DNA of 16,826 nucleotides from an uncultured Megasphaera sp. (GTDB taxonomy: Bacteria > Bacillota > Negativicutes > Veillonellales > Megasphaeraceae), in the NCBI RefSeq assembly GCF_958350005.1, contig NZ_CATWFF010000029.1, forward strand, positions 1 through 16,826, read 5' to 3'. The position numbers and the translations under genes are program-made. Positions within the stretch are counted from its first letter, which is position 1, and each line of letters opens with the position of its first letter. The notes under the pieces were generated by a model. The model was not told where the DNA came from. It made no database searches and saw only the letters and a program-made list of their open reading frames with translations. Positions 6,982-15,291 of the stretch are shown here, in pieces.

Positions 6982-8253
6982 GTGGCAAAACAGATTTTTG
7001 TTACGGGCCATAAGAACCCGGATACAGATTCTATTTGTTCGTCCATTGCATTTGCAAAACTCCAGCAGCTGAAAGGCGTAGACGCCGTGCCCATCCGCGC
7101 CGGCGAAATCAATAAGGAAACGGCCTTTGCTCTTGATTATTTCCATGTCGATCCCCAGCCGATCGTTACGGATTTCTATATTAAAGTCGGTGAAGCCGTT
7201 CACACCGATGTGCCGGCTGTTCCCGTCAGCGCCAGCCTGAAAGACCTGGCCAAATGGTTTGATGAACACGACAGCGAAGTCGCTCCCGTTGCTGAAAAGG
7301 GCAACTTTGTCGGCGTCGTCGACCGGGCCAGCCTGGCAGAAGAATTTATCAAAACCGTTACAGGCAAGGAACTGACGACGGTCAAAGCCCTGGTTCATGA
7401 CCCGGCTGCCGTATTCAGCACGAAAGATAACGGCCACGACATTCCGGAAGACGGAAAATATGCCGTTGTAGACGACGGCAAGTATATCGGCATGGTCTGT
7501 GCTGCCTGTGTCGCTGCCGTAGAAAAACGGAAAGTCATGCTGGTCGACCACAACGAACAGAAACAGATCATTGACGGCATTGATGAAGCTGAAATCGTCA
7601 GCGTCGTCGATCATCACCGCATTGGCGGCACCTTGACGACAGAAGGCCCCATTTTCATCCTGTTCAAGCCCGTAGGCTGCACGGCTACGATCGTAACGGA
7701 ACTGTATGAACAGGCTGGCATCGCTATTCCCAAAGAAATTGCCGGACTCCTCCTGTCGGCTGTCATTTCCGATACGGTTCTGTTCCGTTCGCCGACCTGC
7801 ACGCAGCAGGACAAGGAAACGGCTGAAAAACTGGCTGCCATTGCCGGCGTGAACGTAGAAACGTACGGCATGGAAATGCTCAAAGCCGGCGCCAACGTAT
7901 CCGACCTCACGCCGGAACAGATTGCCAAGAATGATATGAAAGAATTTGCTGCTGACGGCAAGACCTTCACCATTTCCCAGGTACAGGTCATGGATACGAG
8001 TGATCTGCTGGCCCAGAAGGAAATCCTCCTGAGTGCTCTGGAAAAGATGCGTGCTGCCAACAAATATGATGCATCGTTCCTCATGATTACCAGCATCATC
8101 GATGAATCGACGAACCTCATTTTTGCCGGCACCATGGAAAACGTCGTTGCCAAAGCTTTCGCCAAGGACGTACTGGACAGCGAAGTATATCTGCCTGGCG
8201 TTATGAGCCGGAAGAAACAGATTGTTCCGCAGATTTTGTCAGCATTGAAATAA
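6982..8253 (+). CDS. ppaC: Manganese-dependent inorganic pyrophosphatase with CBS domain pair
   Basis: This 423-residue family II (DHH-type) pyrophosphatase hydrolyses pyrophosphate to phosphate in the cytoplasm and pulls biosynthetic reactions forward. Catalytic metal motifs are G-H-K-N-P-D-T-D (H10, D14, D16), L-V-D-H-N (D189, H190) and V-V-D-H-H (D210, H211, H212). The C-terminal DHHA2 domain ends with S-R-K-K-Q. Plain enzymes of this family are about 310 residues; here roughly 112 extra residues (about 72-183) form two CBS-like repeats. There is no room for the DRTGG domain that separates them in longer relatives, so adenine-nucleotide control by a CBS-only regulator is likely. The GTG start at 6982 is supported by GAGGTGA 6 nt upstream. 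It has its own promoter and a strong terminator. Confidence 0.93.
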   Translation: MAKQIFVTGHKNPDTDSICSSIAFAKLQQLKGVDAVPIRAGEINKETAFALDYFHVDPQPIVTDFYIKVGEAVHTDVPAVPVSASLKDLAKWFDEHDSEVAPVAEKGNFVGVVDRASLAEEFIKTVTGKELTTVKALVHDPAAVFSTKDNGHDIPEDGKYAVVDDGKYIGMVCAACVAAVEKRKVMLVDHNEQKQIIDGIDEAEIVSVVDHHRIGGTLTTEGPIFILFKPVGCTATIVTELYEQAGIAIPKEIAGLLLSAVISDTVLFRSPTCTQQDKETAEKLAAIAGVNVETYGMEMLKAGANVSDLTPEQIAKNDMKEFAADGKTFTISQVQVMDTSDLLAQKEILLSALEKMRAANKYDASFLMITSIIDESTNLIFAGTMENVVAKAFAKDVLDSEVYLPGVMSRKKQIVPQILSALK

Positions 8254-8268
8254 TGGCCTGTTGTACAG

Positions 8269-8300
8269 AAAAGCCTCATCGCAGTGGTGAGGCTTTTTTT
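8269..8300 (+). terminator. Rho-independent terminator after ppaC
   Basis: A 10-bp stem pairs AAAAGCCTCA (8269-8278) with TGAGGCTTTT (8288-8297), closing a nine-base loop. The 3' arm runs into a seven-T tract at 8294-8300. It separates the pyrophosphatase gene from pcrA. Confidence 0.92.
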
Positions 8301-8323
8301 AACGGGCCCTCACAGGAGTGCGT

Positions 8324-10528
8324 ATGAATCCCATTTTAGATACCTTAAATGACCGGCAGCGGGAAGCAGTGGAGCTGACGGAAGGGCCGCTGCTGATTAC
8401 GGCCGGCGCCGGCTCGGGCAAAACGAAAGTACTGACCTGCCGCATTGCCCATTTGCTGGAAAAAGGCGTGTCGCCGTATCGTATTCTGGCCATTACCTTT
8501 ACCAATAAGGCCGCTAAAGAAATGCGGGAACGGGTGGAAAAGCTGGTCGGCGTCCAGGCTGAGCACATGTGGCTCAGTACGTTTCATTCATTTTGCGCCA
8601 AACTGCTGCGCTTTGAAATAGACGGCCATTTTGGCTATACCCGCAATTTTACCATTTACGATGCATCCGATCAGCTCACACTCATCAAGGACTGCCTGAA
8701 ACAGGTCAACCTCGACGACAAGCAGTTTCCGCCGCGGTCCGTCCTGGGTACGATTTCGTCGGCCAAGAATGCCATGCAGGATGCCCAGGCCTTTTCCCGG
8801 CAGGCCGGCGATTTTTACGAGCAGAAAGTAGCAGAAGTCTACGGGCTGTACGAGAAAAAGCTGCAGGAAAACAACGCCATGGACTTTGATGACCTGCTGC
8901 GCCTGGCGGTTATGCTGCTGAAAGAGCACGAAGACATTCGGGAAAAATACCAGGACCGCTTCCAGTACATCCTTGTCGACGAATATCAGGATACGAACCA
9001 TGCCCAGTATGCTCTGACCAGAATGCTGGCCGGCAAGTGGCGCAATATCTGCGTCGTCGGTGATGCAGACCAGAGTATTTATGCCTGGCGCGGTGCCGAT
9101 ATCCGCAATATTATCGACTTTACCCGGGACTATCCCGATGCGGCGTCGATCAAGCTGGAACAGAACTACCGGTCGACGAAGACCATCCTCAAGGCAGCCA
9201 ATTCCGTTATCGACAACAACGAAAGCCGGCCGAAGAAGAACTTGTGGACGGAAAATCCGGCAGGAAACAAGATTATTCACTACCATGCCCAGACCGAGCA
9301 TGACGAAGCGGACTATGTAGCCGGCGTCATTTACAACCGCCATGAAATCGGCAAAGAGCCCTACGGTGATATGGCCATTTTATTCCGCACCAACTCCCAG
9401 TCCCGTGTGCTCGAAGAAAAGCTCATGCGCTATGCCATTCCGTACACCATGGTCGGCGGGACGAAGTTCTATGACCGCAAGGAAATCAAAGACGTCCTGG
9501 CTTATCTGCGGCTGTTGTACAATCCCGAAGACAGCCTCAGCCTGACCCGGATTATCAATGTGCCTAAACGGAACATTGGCGCCACGACGCTGGAACACCT
9601 GGCCGACTATGCTGAAGCCAATGACATGTCCCTCTTTGACGCCCTGTCATCGACAGAAGACCTGAAGATTACCAGCCGGGCCCGGAAGAGCATGGAAGAG
9701 TTCTCGGTCACCATGTTTGAACTCCTCAATCACGTCGACGAATGGGACGTGCTGACCCTTATCGAAGAAGTCATCAAACAGACCGGCTACGGCGACATGC
9801 TGGATAAAGATGCAGAACACGATCCCCAGGGCCAGAGCCGCAAGGAAAATGTCGGCGAATTTCTCTCTGTTGCCAAAGATTACATGGATTCCAATCCCGA
9901 AGGCAATCTGCAGGACTTCCTGGAAAACGTGGCCCTCGTAAGCGATGTCGATGAATTTGAAAGCAGCGAATCGAAAGTCACCTTGATGACTCTCCATGCT
10001 GCCAAGGGGCTGGAGTTTCCCGTCGTCTTTCTCGTCGGCCTCGACGAAGGCCTGTTTCCGCACAGCCGGACCCTCATGGATACGGCTCAGATCGAAGAAG
10101 AGCGGCGCCTGGCTTACGTAGGCATTACGCGGGCCGAAAGGCAGCTCTACGTTACCAATGCGTCGACGCGGACCATGTACGGCCGCGTATCGGCCTATCT
10201 GCCCAGCCGGTTCCTGGCCGAAATTCCGCCGGAACTGATGGAAGAGTACCATCGCCGGGCCGCTATGCCTACGTCGCAGTCGTCGGCTTCCGTGCCGGGC
10301 CGGCAGCGCGTGTCTATCCTGACCCGCCCGGTGGCTACGAGCCTGCCCAAGCAGCACCATGTGGACACGACCTTTGCTGTAGGCGACAAGGTGCGCCATA
10401 AGATCTGGGGCATCGGCACAGTCCTGGCTGTCATCGGCGAAGGGCAGAACATGCAGATGAAAATTGAATTTCCGACGAAAGGCGTGCGCCAGGTCGTCGT
10501 AAAATATGCGCCCCTGGAACGGGCGTAA
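8324..10528 (+). CDS. pcrA: ATP-dependent DNA helicase PcrA/UvrD
   Basis: This 734-residue superfamily 1A 3'-5' DNA helicase acts in nucleotide excision repair, replication-fork rescue and removal of stalled transcription complexes. Visible motifs are the Q motif L-N-D-R-Q-R-E-A-V (8-16), Walker A A-G-A-G-S-G-K-T (27-34), motif Ia I-T-F-T-N-K-A-A, Walker B/motif II D-E-Y-Q-D-T-N (219-225), motif III G-D-A-D-Q-S-I-Y-A-W-R-G-A-D, and motifs V-VI (T-L-H-A-A-K-G-L-E-F and V-G-I-T-R-A). The last 50 residues form a Tudor-like domain (V-G-D-K-V-R-H-K-I-W-G-I-G-T-V-L) that in PcrA binds RNA polymerase. The ATG at 8324 is chosen over an in-frame GTG at 8318, which lies inside the CAGGAG ribosome binding site. 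ligA starts 26 nt after the stop. Confidence 0.97.
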   Translation: MNPILDTLNDRQREAVELTEGPLLITAGAGSGKTKVLTCRIAHLLEKGVSPYRILAITFTNKAAKEMRERVEKLVGVQAEHMWLSTFHSFCAKLLRFEIDGHFGYTRNFTIYDASDQLTLIKDCLKQVNLDDKQFPPRSVLGTISSAKNAMQDAQAFSRQAGDFYEQKVAEVYGLYEKKLQENNAMDFDDLLRLAVMLLKEHEDIREKYQDRFQYILVDEYQDTNHAQYALTRMLAGKWRNICVVGDADQSIYAWRGADIRNIIDFTRDYPDAASIKLEQNYRSTKTILKAANSVIDNNESRPKKNLWTENPAGNKIIHYHAQTEHDEADYVAGVIYNRHEIGKEPYGDMAILFRTNSQSRVLEEKLMRYAIPYTMVGGTKFYDRKEIKDVLAYLRLLYNPEDSLSLTRIINVPKRNIGATTLEHLADYAEANDMSLFDALSSTEDLKITSRARKSMEEFSVTMFELLNHVDEWDVLTLIEEVIKQTGYGDMLDKDAEHDPQGQSRKENVGEFLSVAKDYMDSNPEGNLQDFLENVALVSDVDEFESSESKVTLMTLHAAKGLEFPVVFLVGLDEGLFPHSRTLMDTAQIEEERRLAYVGITRAERQLYVTNASTRTMYGRVSAYLPSRFLAEIPPELMEEYHRRAAMPTSQSSASVPGRQRVSILTRPVATSLPKQHHVDTTFAVGDKVRHKIWGIGTVLAVIGEGQNMQMKIEFPTKGVRQVVVKYAPLERA

Positions 10529-10554
10529 TTTGCAGAGAACAGAGGAGGCGTCTC

Positions 10555-12555
10555 ATGGATGATGCAGCTTTGCTGGCCAGACTTCAGGAACTGCGCCAGA
10601 AAATAGATGAATTGAGTTATCAGTATTATACACTGGATAAACCGACCGTTACGGACTATGAATACGACATGATGTACCGGGAACTGGAGAATATTGAAAA
10701 GGCTCATCCCCAGTGGGTGACGCCCGATTCGCCGACGCAGCGCGTAGGCTCCAAGATTTCCGGCGGCTTTGCCAAGTATACCCACGACCGGCCCATGCTC
10801 AGCCTGGGCGACGTCTTTTCTGACGACGAACTGCGGGAATTTGACCAGCGCGTCCGCAGCGACCTGGGCGGCGAAGCTCTGTCGTATGTGGTGGAACTGA
10901 AAATTGACGGTCTGGCAGTCAACCTGATTTATGAGCACGGTCAGTTTATCCGCGGCGTTACCCGCGGCGACGGCCGTGTCGGCGAAGATATTACCAACAA
11001 CGTCCGGACCATCCGCACCATACCTCTCCGTATTCCCAGTACTTCGCCTCATATTGAAATCCGCGGCGAAGTGTACATGCCGGTGGCGTCGTTTATGCAG
11101 CTCAATGCCCAGCGCCGGGACGACGAACTGGAACCGTTTGCCAATCCCCGCAATGCTGCGGCCGGCTCGCTGCGGCAGCTGGACCCGCGCATTACGGCAC
11201 AGCGCAAACTGGCCTTTTTTGCCTATGCCCTGGGCGGAGCCGAAGACAATACCATTACCAGTCAGGAAGAACTGCTGGCAGATTTGCAGAAATTCCATTT
11301 TCAGGTCAATCAGGAATACCGGACCTTTACGAATATAGAAGATGTCATCACCTTTATTCACAGCTGGGATGACCGCCGCGATTCCCTGCCTTATGCGACA
11401 GACGGCATGGTCGTCAAGGTAAACTCCTTTGCCCAGCAGCATCGTCTTGGCAATACCGTCAAAATTCCCCGCTGGGCCATTGCCTATAAATTCCCGCCGG
11501 AACAGGCGAAAACCAAAGTACTGGGCATTTCCGTATCGCTGGGCCGCACAGGCGTGCTGACGCCGGCTGCCGACCTGAAACCCGTGCGTCTGGCTGGTAC
11601 GACCGTGAAGCGGGCGACCCTGCACAATGAAGACTTCATTAAAGAGAAAGACATTCGCATAGGCGATACGGTTATCATTCAGAAGGCCGGCGAAATTATT
11701 CCCGAAGTCGTCCGCCCGGTCCTGGCTGACCGGACAGGGAAGGAACAGATCTTTGTCATGCCCAAGACCTGCCCGAGCTGTGGTGGTCCCGTCGTTCGCG
11801 TCGAAGGGGAAGCGGCTACGCGCTGCATCAATCCCGACTGCCCTGCTGTCATCGGCGAAAAAATCGCCCATTTCGTATCCCGCGACGCCATGAATATTGA
11901 CGGCCTGGGCGATGCCATTGTGCAGCAGCTCCTGGATCACCATCTCATCCAAGATGTAGGCGATATATACGGCCTGCGCCGGGAAGATCTGCTCGGCCTG
12001 GAAGGGTTTGGTGAAAAATCGGCAGACAACCTGCTCAAGGCTATTGAGACCAGTAAATCTGCCGGTCTGGCCCGGGTTCTGTTTGCCCTGGGCATTCGCT
12101 TTGTCGGCGCCAAAGCCGGCCGGATTCTGGCTGAGTCCTTCGGTTCCATGGAAGCTATCATGGCAGCCAGCACGGACGAGCTGACGGCCCTCGACGATAT
12201 TGGTCCGCGCATTGCTGACAGTATTGCTGCCTATTTTGCCGTGCCGGCTCATGGCGACCTCATCCGGAAGCTGGCCGCTTACGGCGTCGTCATGACTGCA
12301 GAAAAGCGGCAGCTCCTGAATGCCTCCTTTGACGGCGAAATCGTCGTCCTTACTGGGAAACTCCAGACCATGACCCGGAAAGAAGCGGAACAGGCCGTGG
12401 AACTGCGGGGCGGCAAATGTACGTCGTCGGTGACGAAAAAGACGACCCTCGTCGTCATCGGCAGTGACCCGGGAAGCAAGTATGACAAAGCCCGCACGCT
12501 TGGCACGCCTATTATTACAGAAGAGGAATTCCGCGACTGGCTGCAGCGCGAATAA
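10555..12555 (+). CDS. ligA: NAD+-dependent DNA ligase
   Basis: This 666-residue bacterial DNA ligase seals nicks with NAD+ as cofactor in replication and repair. The N-terminal Ia domain (Y-Y-T-L-D-K-P-T-V-T-D-Y-E-Y-D) binds NMN, and the adenylation motif K-I-D-G has K116 as the AMP-accepting lysine. An OB-fold follows. Four cysteines (C406, C409, C424, C429) form a zinc finger, followed by helix-hairpin-helix repeats (G-L-E-G-F-G-E-K-S and L-D-D-I-G-P-R-I) and a C-terminal BRCT domain (about 590-666, with L-T-G-K and R-G-G-K). Length is normal. AGAGGAGG precedes the ATG. The pcrA-ligA pairing is common in Firmicutes and fits a repair operon. Confidence 0.98.
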   Translation: MDDAALLARLQELRQKIDELSYQYYTLDKPTVTDYEYDMMYRELENIEKAHPQWVTPDSPTQRVGSKISGGFAKYTHDRPMLSLGDVFSDDELREFDQRVRSDLGGEALSYVVELKIDGLAVNLIYEHGQFIRGVTRGDGRVGEDITNNVRTIRTIPLRIPSTSPHIEIRGEVYMPVASFMQLNAQRRDDELEPFANPRNAAAGSLRQLDPRITAQRKLAFFAYALGGAEDNTITSQEELLADLQKFHFQVNQEYRTFTNIEDVITFIHSWDDRRDSLPYATDGMVVKVNSFAQQHRLGNTVKIPRWAIAYKFPPEQAKTKVLGISVSLGRTGVLTPAADLKPVRLAGTTVKRATLHNEDFIKEKDIRIGDTVIIQKAGEIIPEVVRPVLADRTGKEQIFVMPKTCPSCGGPVVRVEGEAATRCINPDCPAVIGEKIAHFVSRDAMNIDGLGDAIVQQLLDHHLIQDVGDIYGLRREDLLGLEGFGEKSADNLLKAIETSKSAGLARVLFALGIRFVGAKAGRILAESFGSMEAIMAASTDELTALDDIGPRIADSIAAYFAVPAHGDLIRKLAAYGVVMTAEKRQLLNASFDGEIVVLTGKLQTMTRKEAEQAVELRGGKCTSSVTKKTTLVVIGSDPGSKYDKARTLGTPIITEEEFRDWLQRE

Positions 12556-12578
12556 GCTGCTGCCCATAGGAGACTGAT

Positions 12579-13754
12579 ATGTCTATTTCTGTATCCCACT
12601 TGTTTCACGAACAGGAGAATCCGTATAAGCTGTCTCTGCTGGCCGGGCAGGGAGGACTGTACCGGGAAGTGTCCTGGATTCAGGTCATGGAAGACCGGGA
12701 CTATGCGCCCTTTCTGGTCCATAATGAGCTTATCTTTACGACCGGCCTGGGGAAGGGCGATGATGAACAGTGGCTGGAGAAGTTTGTGCAGGCCCTCATT
12801 CAGGCCGGGTCAGCCGGGCTGGTCCTCAACGTAGGCAAGTACATCTTTCTGGAAGACATTAGCGACGACCTGCGGGCCCTCTGTGACCGCCAGCAGTTTC
12901 CCCTCTTTTCCATGCCCTGGAATGTGCGCCTCGTCGATGTGACCCAGTCCTTTCTGTACGCCATCTTCCTGACCAAGCGGGCTGAGTATGAACTGATTGA
13001 CGCCTGCCAGACCCTGCTGTTCCAGACCGATACGGAAGGAGCCCTGCAGTGCCTGTCTCTCCATGGGTTTCGGGAAGACCAGACCTGTGAGGCCGTCGTG
13101 ATCGTCGTGTCTCCCGGAACGGGGCAGGAACAGGCAGAGCGAATCGTCACGTCCTATAAGGGGCTGCTCAACTCGCAGCAGATTCCCTATCTCATATTTC
13201 CCCTGAAACAGGGCATCTTCCTACTGCGGCAGATACCGGCCGGGCAGGAAGGGTGCCGGGACGCCGTTGTGCCGGCAGAAGGCGAGTCTGTCCAGGCCGT
13301 AGGGTATGGCATGACTGTCCCGTCCCTGCAGGAGCTGCCTGTCAGCTACCGCCAGGCCGTATGCGCCGCTTTCTGGGCAGCGGCGACGGGGAAGAAGCAG
13401 TGCCGCTTTGCCGATCTTGGCGTCTATGCCCTGCTCTTTTCCCAGTCCCATCCCATGGCCATGGAGACCCTGTATCAGCAGACCCTGGGCCCGGTGCTGG
13501 CCTATGACGAACAGTACGGGCGGGAACTGTTTCCGACGCTGGAAGCCTATTTGCGGCACAGCGGCAGTATTCAGGCCGTAGCAGCCGAATTATGTGTCCA
13601 TCGCAATACCGTGTCCTACCGTGTGCAGAAGATCAAAGAACTCCTGCACTGCGATCTCAGTGATGAACAGACGCGGTTTACGTACTTGCTGGCCTGTCAT
13701 ATTCATCACTACCGGGGAATTTGCCGACAATATGATTTCAACGCATGGTTTTAA
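12579..13754 (+). CDS. PucR-family transcriptional regulator
   Basis: This 391-residue protein has the PucR layout. The N-terminal PucR domain (about 8-125) contains the characteristic V-S-W-I-Q-V-M-E-D-R-D-Y-A-P-F. A divergent GGDEF-like middle follows (about 150-300). The C-terminal helix-turn-helix (about 322-360) has the family motif V-H-R-N-T-V-S-Y-R-V-Q-K-I. Known members activate purine or amino-acid catabolism genes, often next door. It follows ligA by 23 nt with an AGGAG site, so it can be read from the pcrA-ligA transcript. It sits just before gabT and the dehydrogenase gene, its likely targets. Its stop codon lies inside a perfect palindrome. Confidence 0.9.
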   Translation: MSISVSHLFHEQENPYKLSLLAGQGGLYREVSWIQVMEDRDYAPFLVHNELIFTTGLGKGDDEQWLEKFVQALIQAGSAGLVLNVGKYIFLEDISDDLRALCDRQQFPLFSMPWNVRLVDVTQSFLYAIFLTKRAEYELIDACQTLLFQTDTEGALQCLSLHGFREDQTCEAVVIVVSPGTGQEQAERIVTSYKGLLNSQQIPYLIFPLKQGIFLLRQIPAGQEGCRDAVVPAEGESVQAVGYGMTVPSLQELPVSYRQAVCAAFWAAATGKKQCRFADLGVYALLFSQSHPMAMETLYQQTLGPVLAYDEQYGRELFPTLEAYLRHSGSIQAVAAELCVHRNTVSYRVQKIKELLHCDLSDEQTRFTYLLACHIHHYRGICRQYDFNAWF

Positions 13755-13791
13755 CAGGAATTTGTGCTTAAAGCACAAATTCCTGTTAAAA
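13749..13791. repeat. Perfect 43-bp palindrome at the end of the PucR gene
   Basis: Two 21-bp arms (13749-13769 and 13771-13791) are perfect inverted copies around one central base, A13770. The arms contain CAGGAATTTGTGC and its complement, and the PucR stop codon (13752-13754) lies in the left arm. Neither side is followed by a T tract in the direction of transcription, so it is not a standard rho-independent terminator. In RNA it would form a very long hairpin; in DNA it could be a dyad operator or cruciform. Confidence 0.95.
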
Positions 13792-13810
13792 ATATTGGCT
13801 TATGAACACG

Positions 13811-13839
13811 TTGAGCCCTTTTGCTTTTGTGTATATAAT
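13811..13839 (+). promoter_or_regulatory. Sigma-70-type promoter of gabT
   Basis: TTGAGC at 13811-13816 and a perfect TATAAT at 13834-13839 are separated by the ideal 17 bp. The predicted start is near 13846, giving a leader of about 64 nt before the gabT ATG at 13910. An 11-bp inverted repeat frames the promoter, with one arm in the spacer and the other just downstream of the start. Confidence 0.65.
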
Positions 13840-13868
13840 AAATACATCCAAGCAAAAGGGTTATTTTT
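13816..13868 (+). promoter_or_regulatory. 11-bp inverted repeat around the gabT promoter (operator or terminator)
   Basis: CCCTTTTGCTT (13816-13826) and AAGCAAAAGGG (13850-13860) are perfect inverted copies, about 34 bp centre to centre. A T-rich run (TTATTTTT) follows at 13861-13868. In DNA, the arms sit in the promoter spacer and just after the start site, which suits an operator for the neighbouring PucR-type regulator or another factor. In an RNA reading through from the regulator gene, the same arms plus the U-rich run could act as a long-loop terminator. The two readings are not exclusive. Confidence 0.6.
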
Positions 13869-13909
13869 ATGAATATAATACATAGCCATACATAAGGAAG
13901 GTTGATACT

Positions 13910-15271
13910 ATGCTGAATCAGGAATTACCAAAAATCATTACAAAAACAGTTCCCGGCCCCAAAGCGGCAGAACTGATCAAACAGCGGGATGAAGAAACGC
14001 CGGCAGCCATTCACTGCGGCTATCCCTGCGTCATGGACGAAGCACAGGGTGCCATGATTAAAGACGTAGACGGCAACCTGTTTCTCGACTGGGTCGGCGG
14101 CGTCGGCGTACTGAACGTAGGCCATTCCCATCCGGAAGTCGTCGCAGCTGTCAAAGCTCAGGCCGACAAATACATGCATGGCATGTTCAATATCGTTACG
14201 CATGAAGGCTATGTCAAACTGGCAGCCGAACTGAACAAGCGCGTTCCCGTCCGGGGCGACAAAAAGCAGACCATGTTTGCCAACAGCGGCGCCGAAGCTG
14301 ATGAAAACGCCGTCAAAATTGCCAAAGCCTACACGAAGCGGCCGAACATTATCGTCTTTTCCGGCGCCTTCCATGGCCGGACTGTCATGACCATGGCCAT
14401 GACCTCCAAAAAAGCCTATGCTGTAGGCATGGGTCCATTTCCTGATGGCGTATACCGGGCCAAGTACCCGTACCTGTACCACCGTCCTGCTGAACTGACC
14501 GAAGAAGAAGCCATTCAGATGGACATTGACAGCCTGACCGACGTCTTTGAAGAAGCATCGCCGGCAGAATACGTAGCCGCTGTCGTGTTGGAACCGCTCC
14601 AGGGCGAAGGCGGATTCATTCCCGCTCCCATCGAATGGGTACGCAAGGTCCGCGAAATCTGCGATGCCCACGGCATCCTCATGATTGCCGACGAAGTACA
14701 GTCCGGCTTTGGCCGTACAGGCCGCCTGTTTGCGTCGGAATACTGGAAAGAAGCCGGCATTATGCCGGACATCATCGCTTCGGCCAAATCCATTGCCGGC
14801 GGCGTGCCCCTCAGCATGGTTACAGCCCGCAAGGAAATTTTTGATGCCGTTCCCAACGGCGTTATTGGCGGCACTTTCGGCGGCAACGCTCTGGCCTGCG
14901 CAGCCGGTCTGAAAGTACTGGAACTGATGGACCGGGACCATCTGCCTGAACGGTCTCTGGAAATCGGCAAAAAATACATGGATACCGTCAACTCGTGGAA
15001 AGAAAAATACGCCGTCATCGGCGACGTCCGCGGCCTGGGCGGCATGGTCGGCGTAGAATTTGTCAAAGATCAGGAAACGAAAGAACCGAACGGCGAATTC
15101 GTTGCCAAACTGGTAGCTGATGCGGCACAGCACGGCCTGCTTATTGAAAATGCCGGCACCCACGGTCAGGTCGTACGGTTCCTGGCTCCCCTGGTCATGA
15201 CCGACGCCCAGCTCGATGCAGGCCTGGCCATCTTTGAAGCCAGCATTCGCCGCGTATTGGGACTGGAATAA
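13910..15271 (+). CDS. gabT: 4-aminobutyrate aminotransferase (class III, PLP-dependent)
   Basis: This 453-residue class III aminotransferase most likely moves the amino group of GABA to 2-oxoglutarate, giving succinate semialdehyde and glutamate. Family features are the N-terminal L-D-W-V-G-G-V-G-V-L-N-V-G-H-S-H-P, the phosphate-binding N-S-G-A-E-A (125-130), F-H-G-R-T (154-158), the L-E-P-L-Q-G-E-G-G region (228-235), PLP-contacting D261 in A-D-E-V-Q-S-G-F-G-R-T-G, and the Schiff-base lysine K293 in S-A-K-S-I-A-G-G-V-P-L-S. Other omega-amino acids are possible substrates. The GABA assignment is strengthened by the next gene, a 4-hydroxybutyrate-type dehydrogenase 20 nt downstream. AAGGAAGG precedes the ATG. 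A PucR-type regulator lies upstream. Confidence 0.88.
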   Translation: MLNQELPKIITKTVPGPKAAELIKQRDEETPAAIHCGYPCVMDEAQGAMIKDVDGNLFLDWVGGVGVLNVGHSHPEVVAAVKAQADKYMHGMFNIVTHEGYVKLAAELNKRVPVRGDKKQTMFANSGAEADENAVKIAKAYTKRPNIIVFSGAFHGRTVMTMAMTSKKAYAVGMGPFPDGVYRAKYPYLYHRPAELTEEEAIQMDIDSLTDVFEEASPAEYVAAVVLEPLQGEGGFIPAPIEWVRKVREICDAHGILMIADEVQSGFGRTGRLFASEYWKEAGIMPDIIASAKSIAGGVPLSMVTARKEIFDAVPNGVIGGTFGGNALACAAGLKVLELMDRDHLPERSLEIGKKYMDTVNSWKEKYAVIGDVRGLGGMVGVEFVKDQETKEPNGEFVAKLVADAAQHGLLIENAGTHGQVVRFLAPLVMTDAQLDAGLAIFEASIRRVLGLE

Positions 15272-15291
15272 TTGGCGCAGGAGGTGCCCTG

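Noticed and set aside
8318..8323. GTG at 8318 as the pcrA start
   Set aside because: It lies inside the CAGGAG ribosome binding site; the ATG at 8324 has correct spacing and gives the usual N terminus.
10195..12567. A 790-codon open frame on the minus strand
   Set aside because: It covers ligA and the end of pcrA in antisense, has no family motifs and no good start signal. It is a shadow caused by codon composition.
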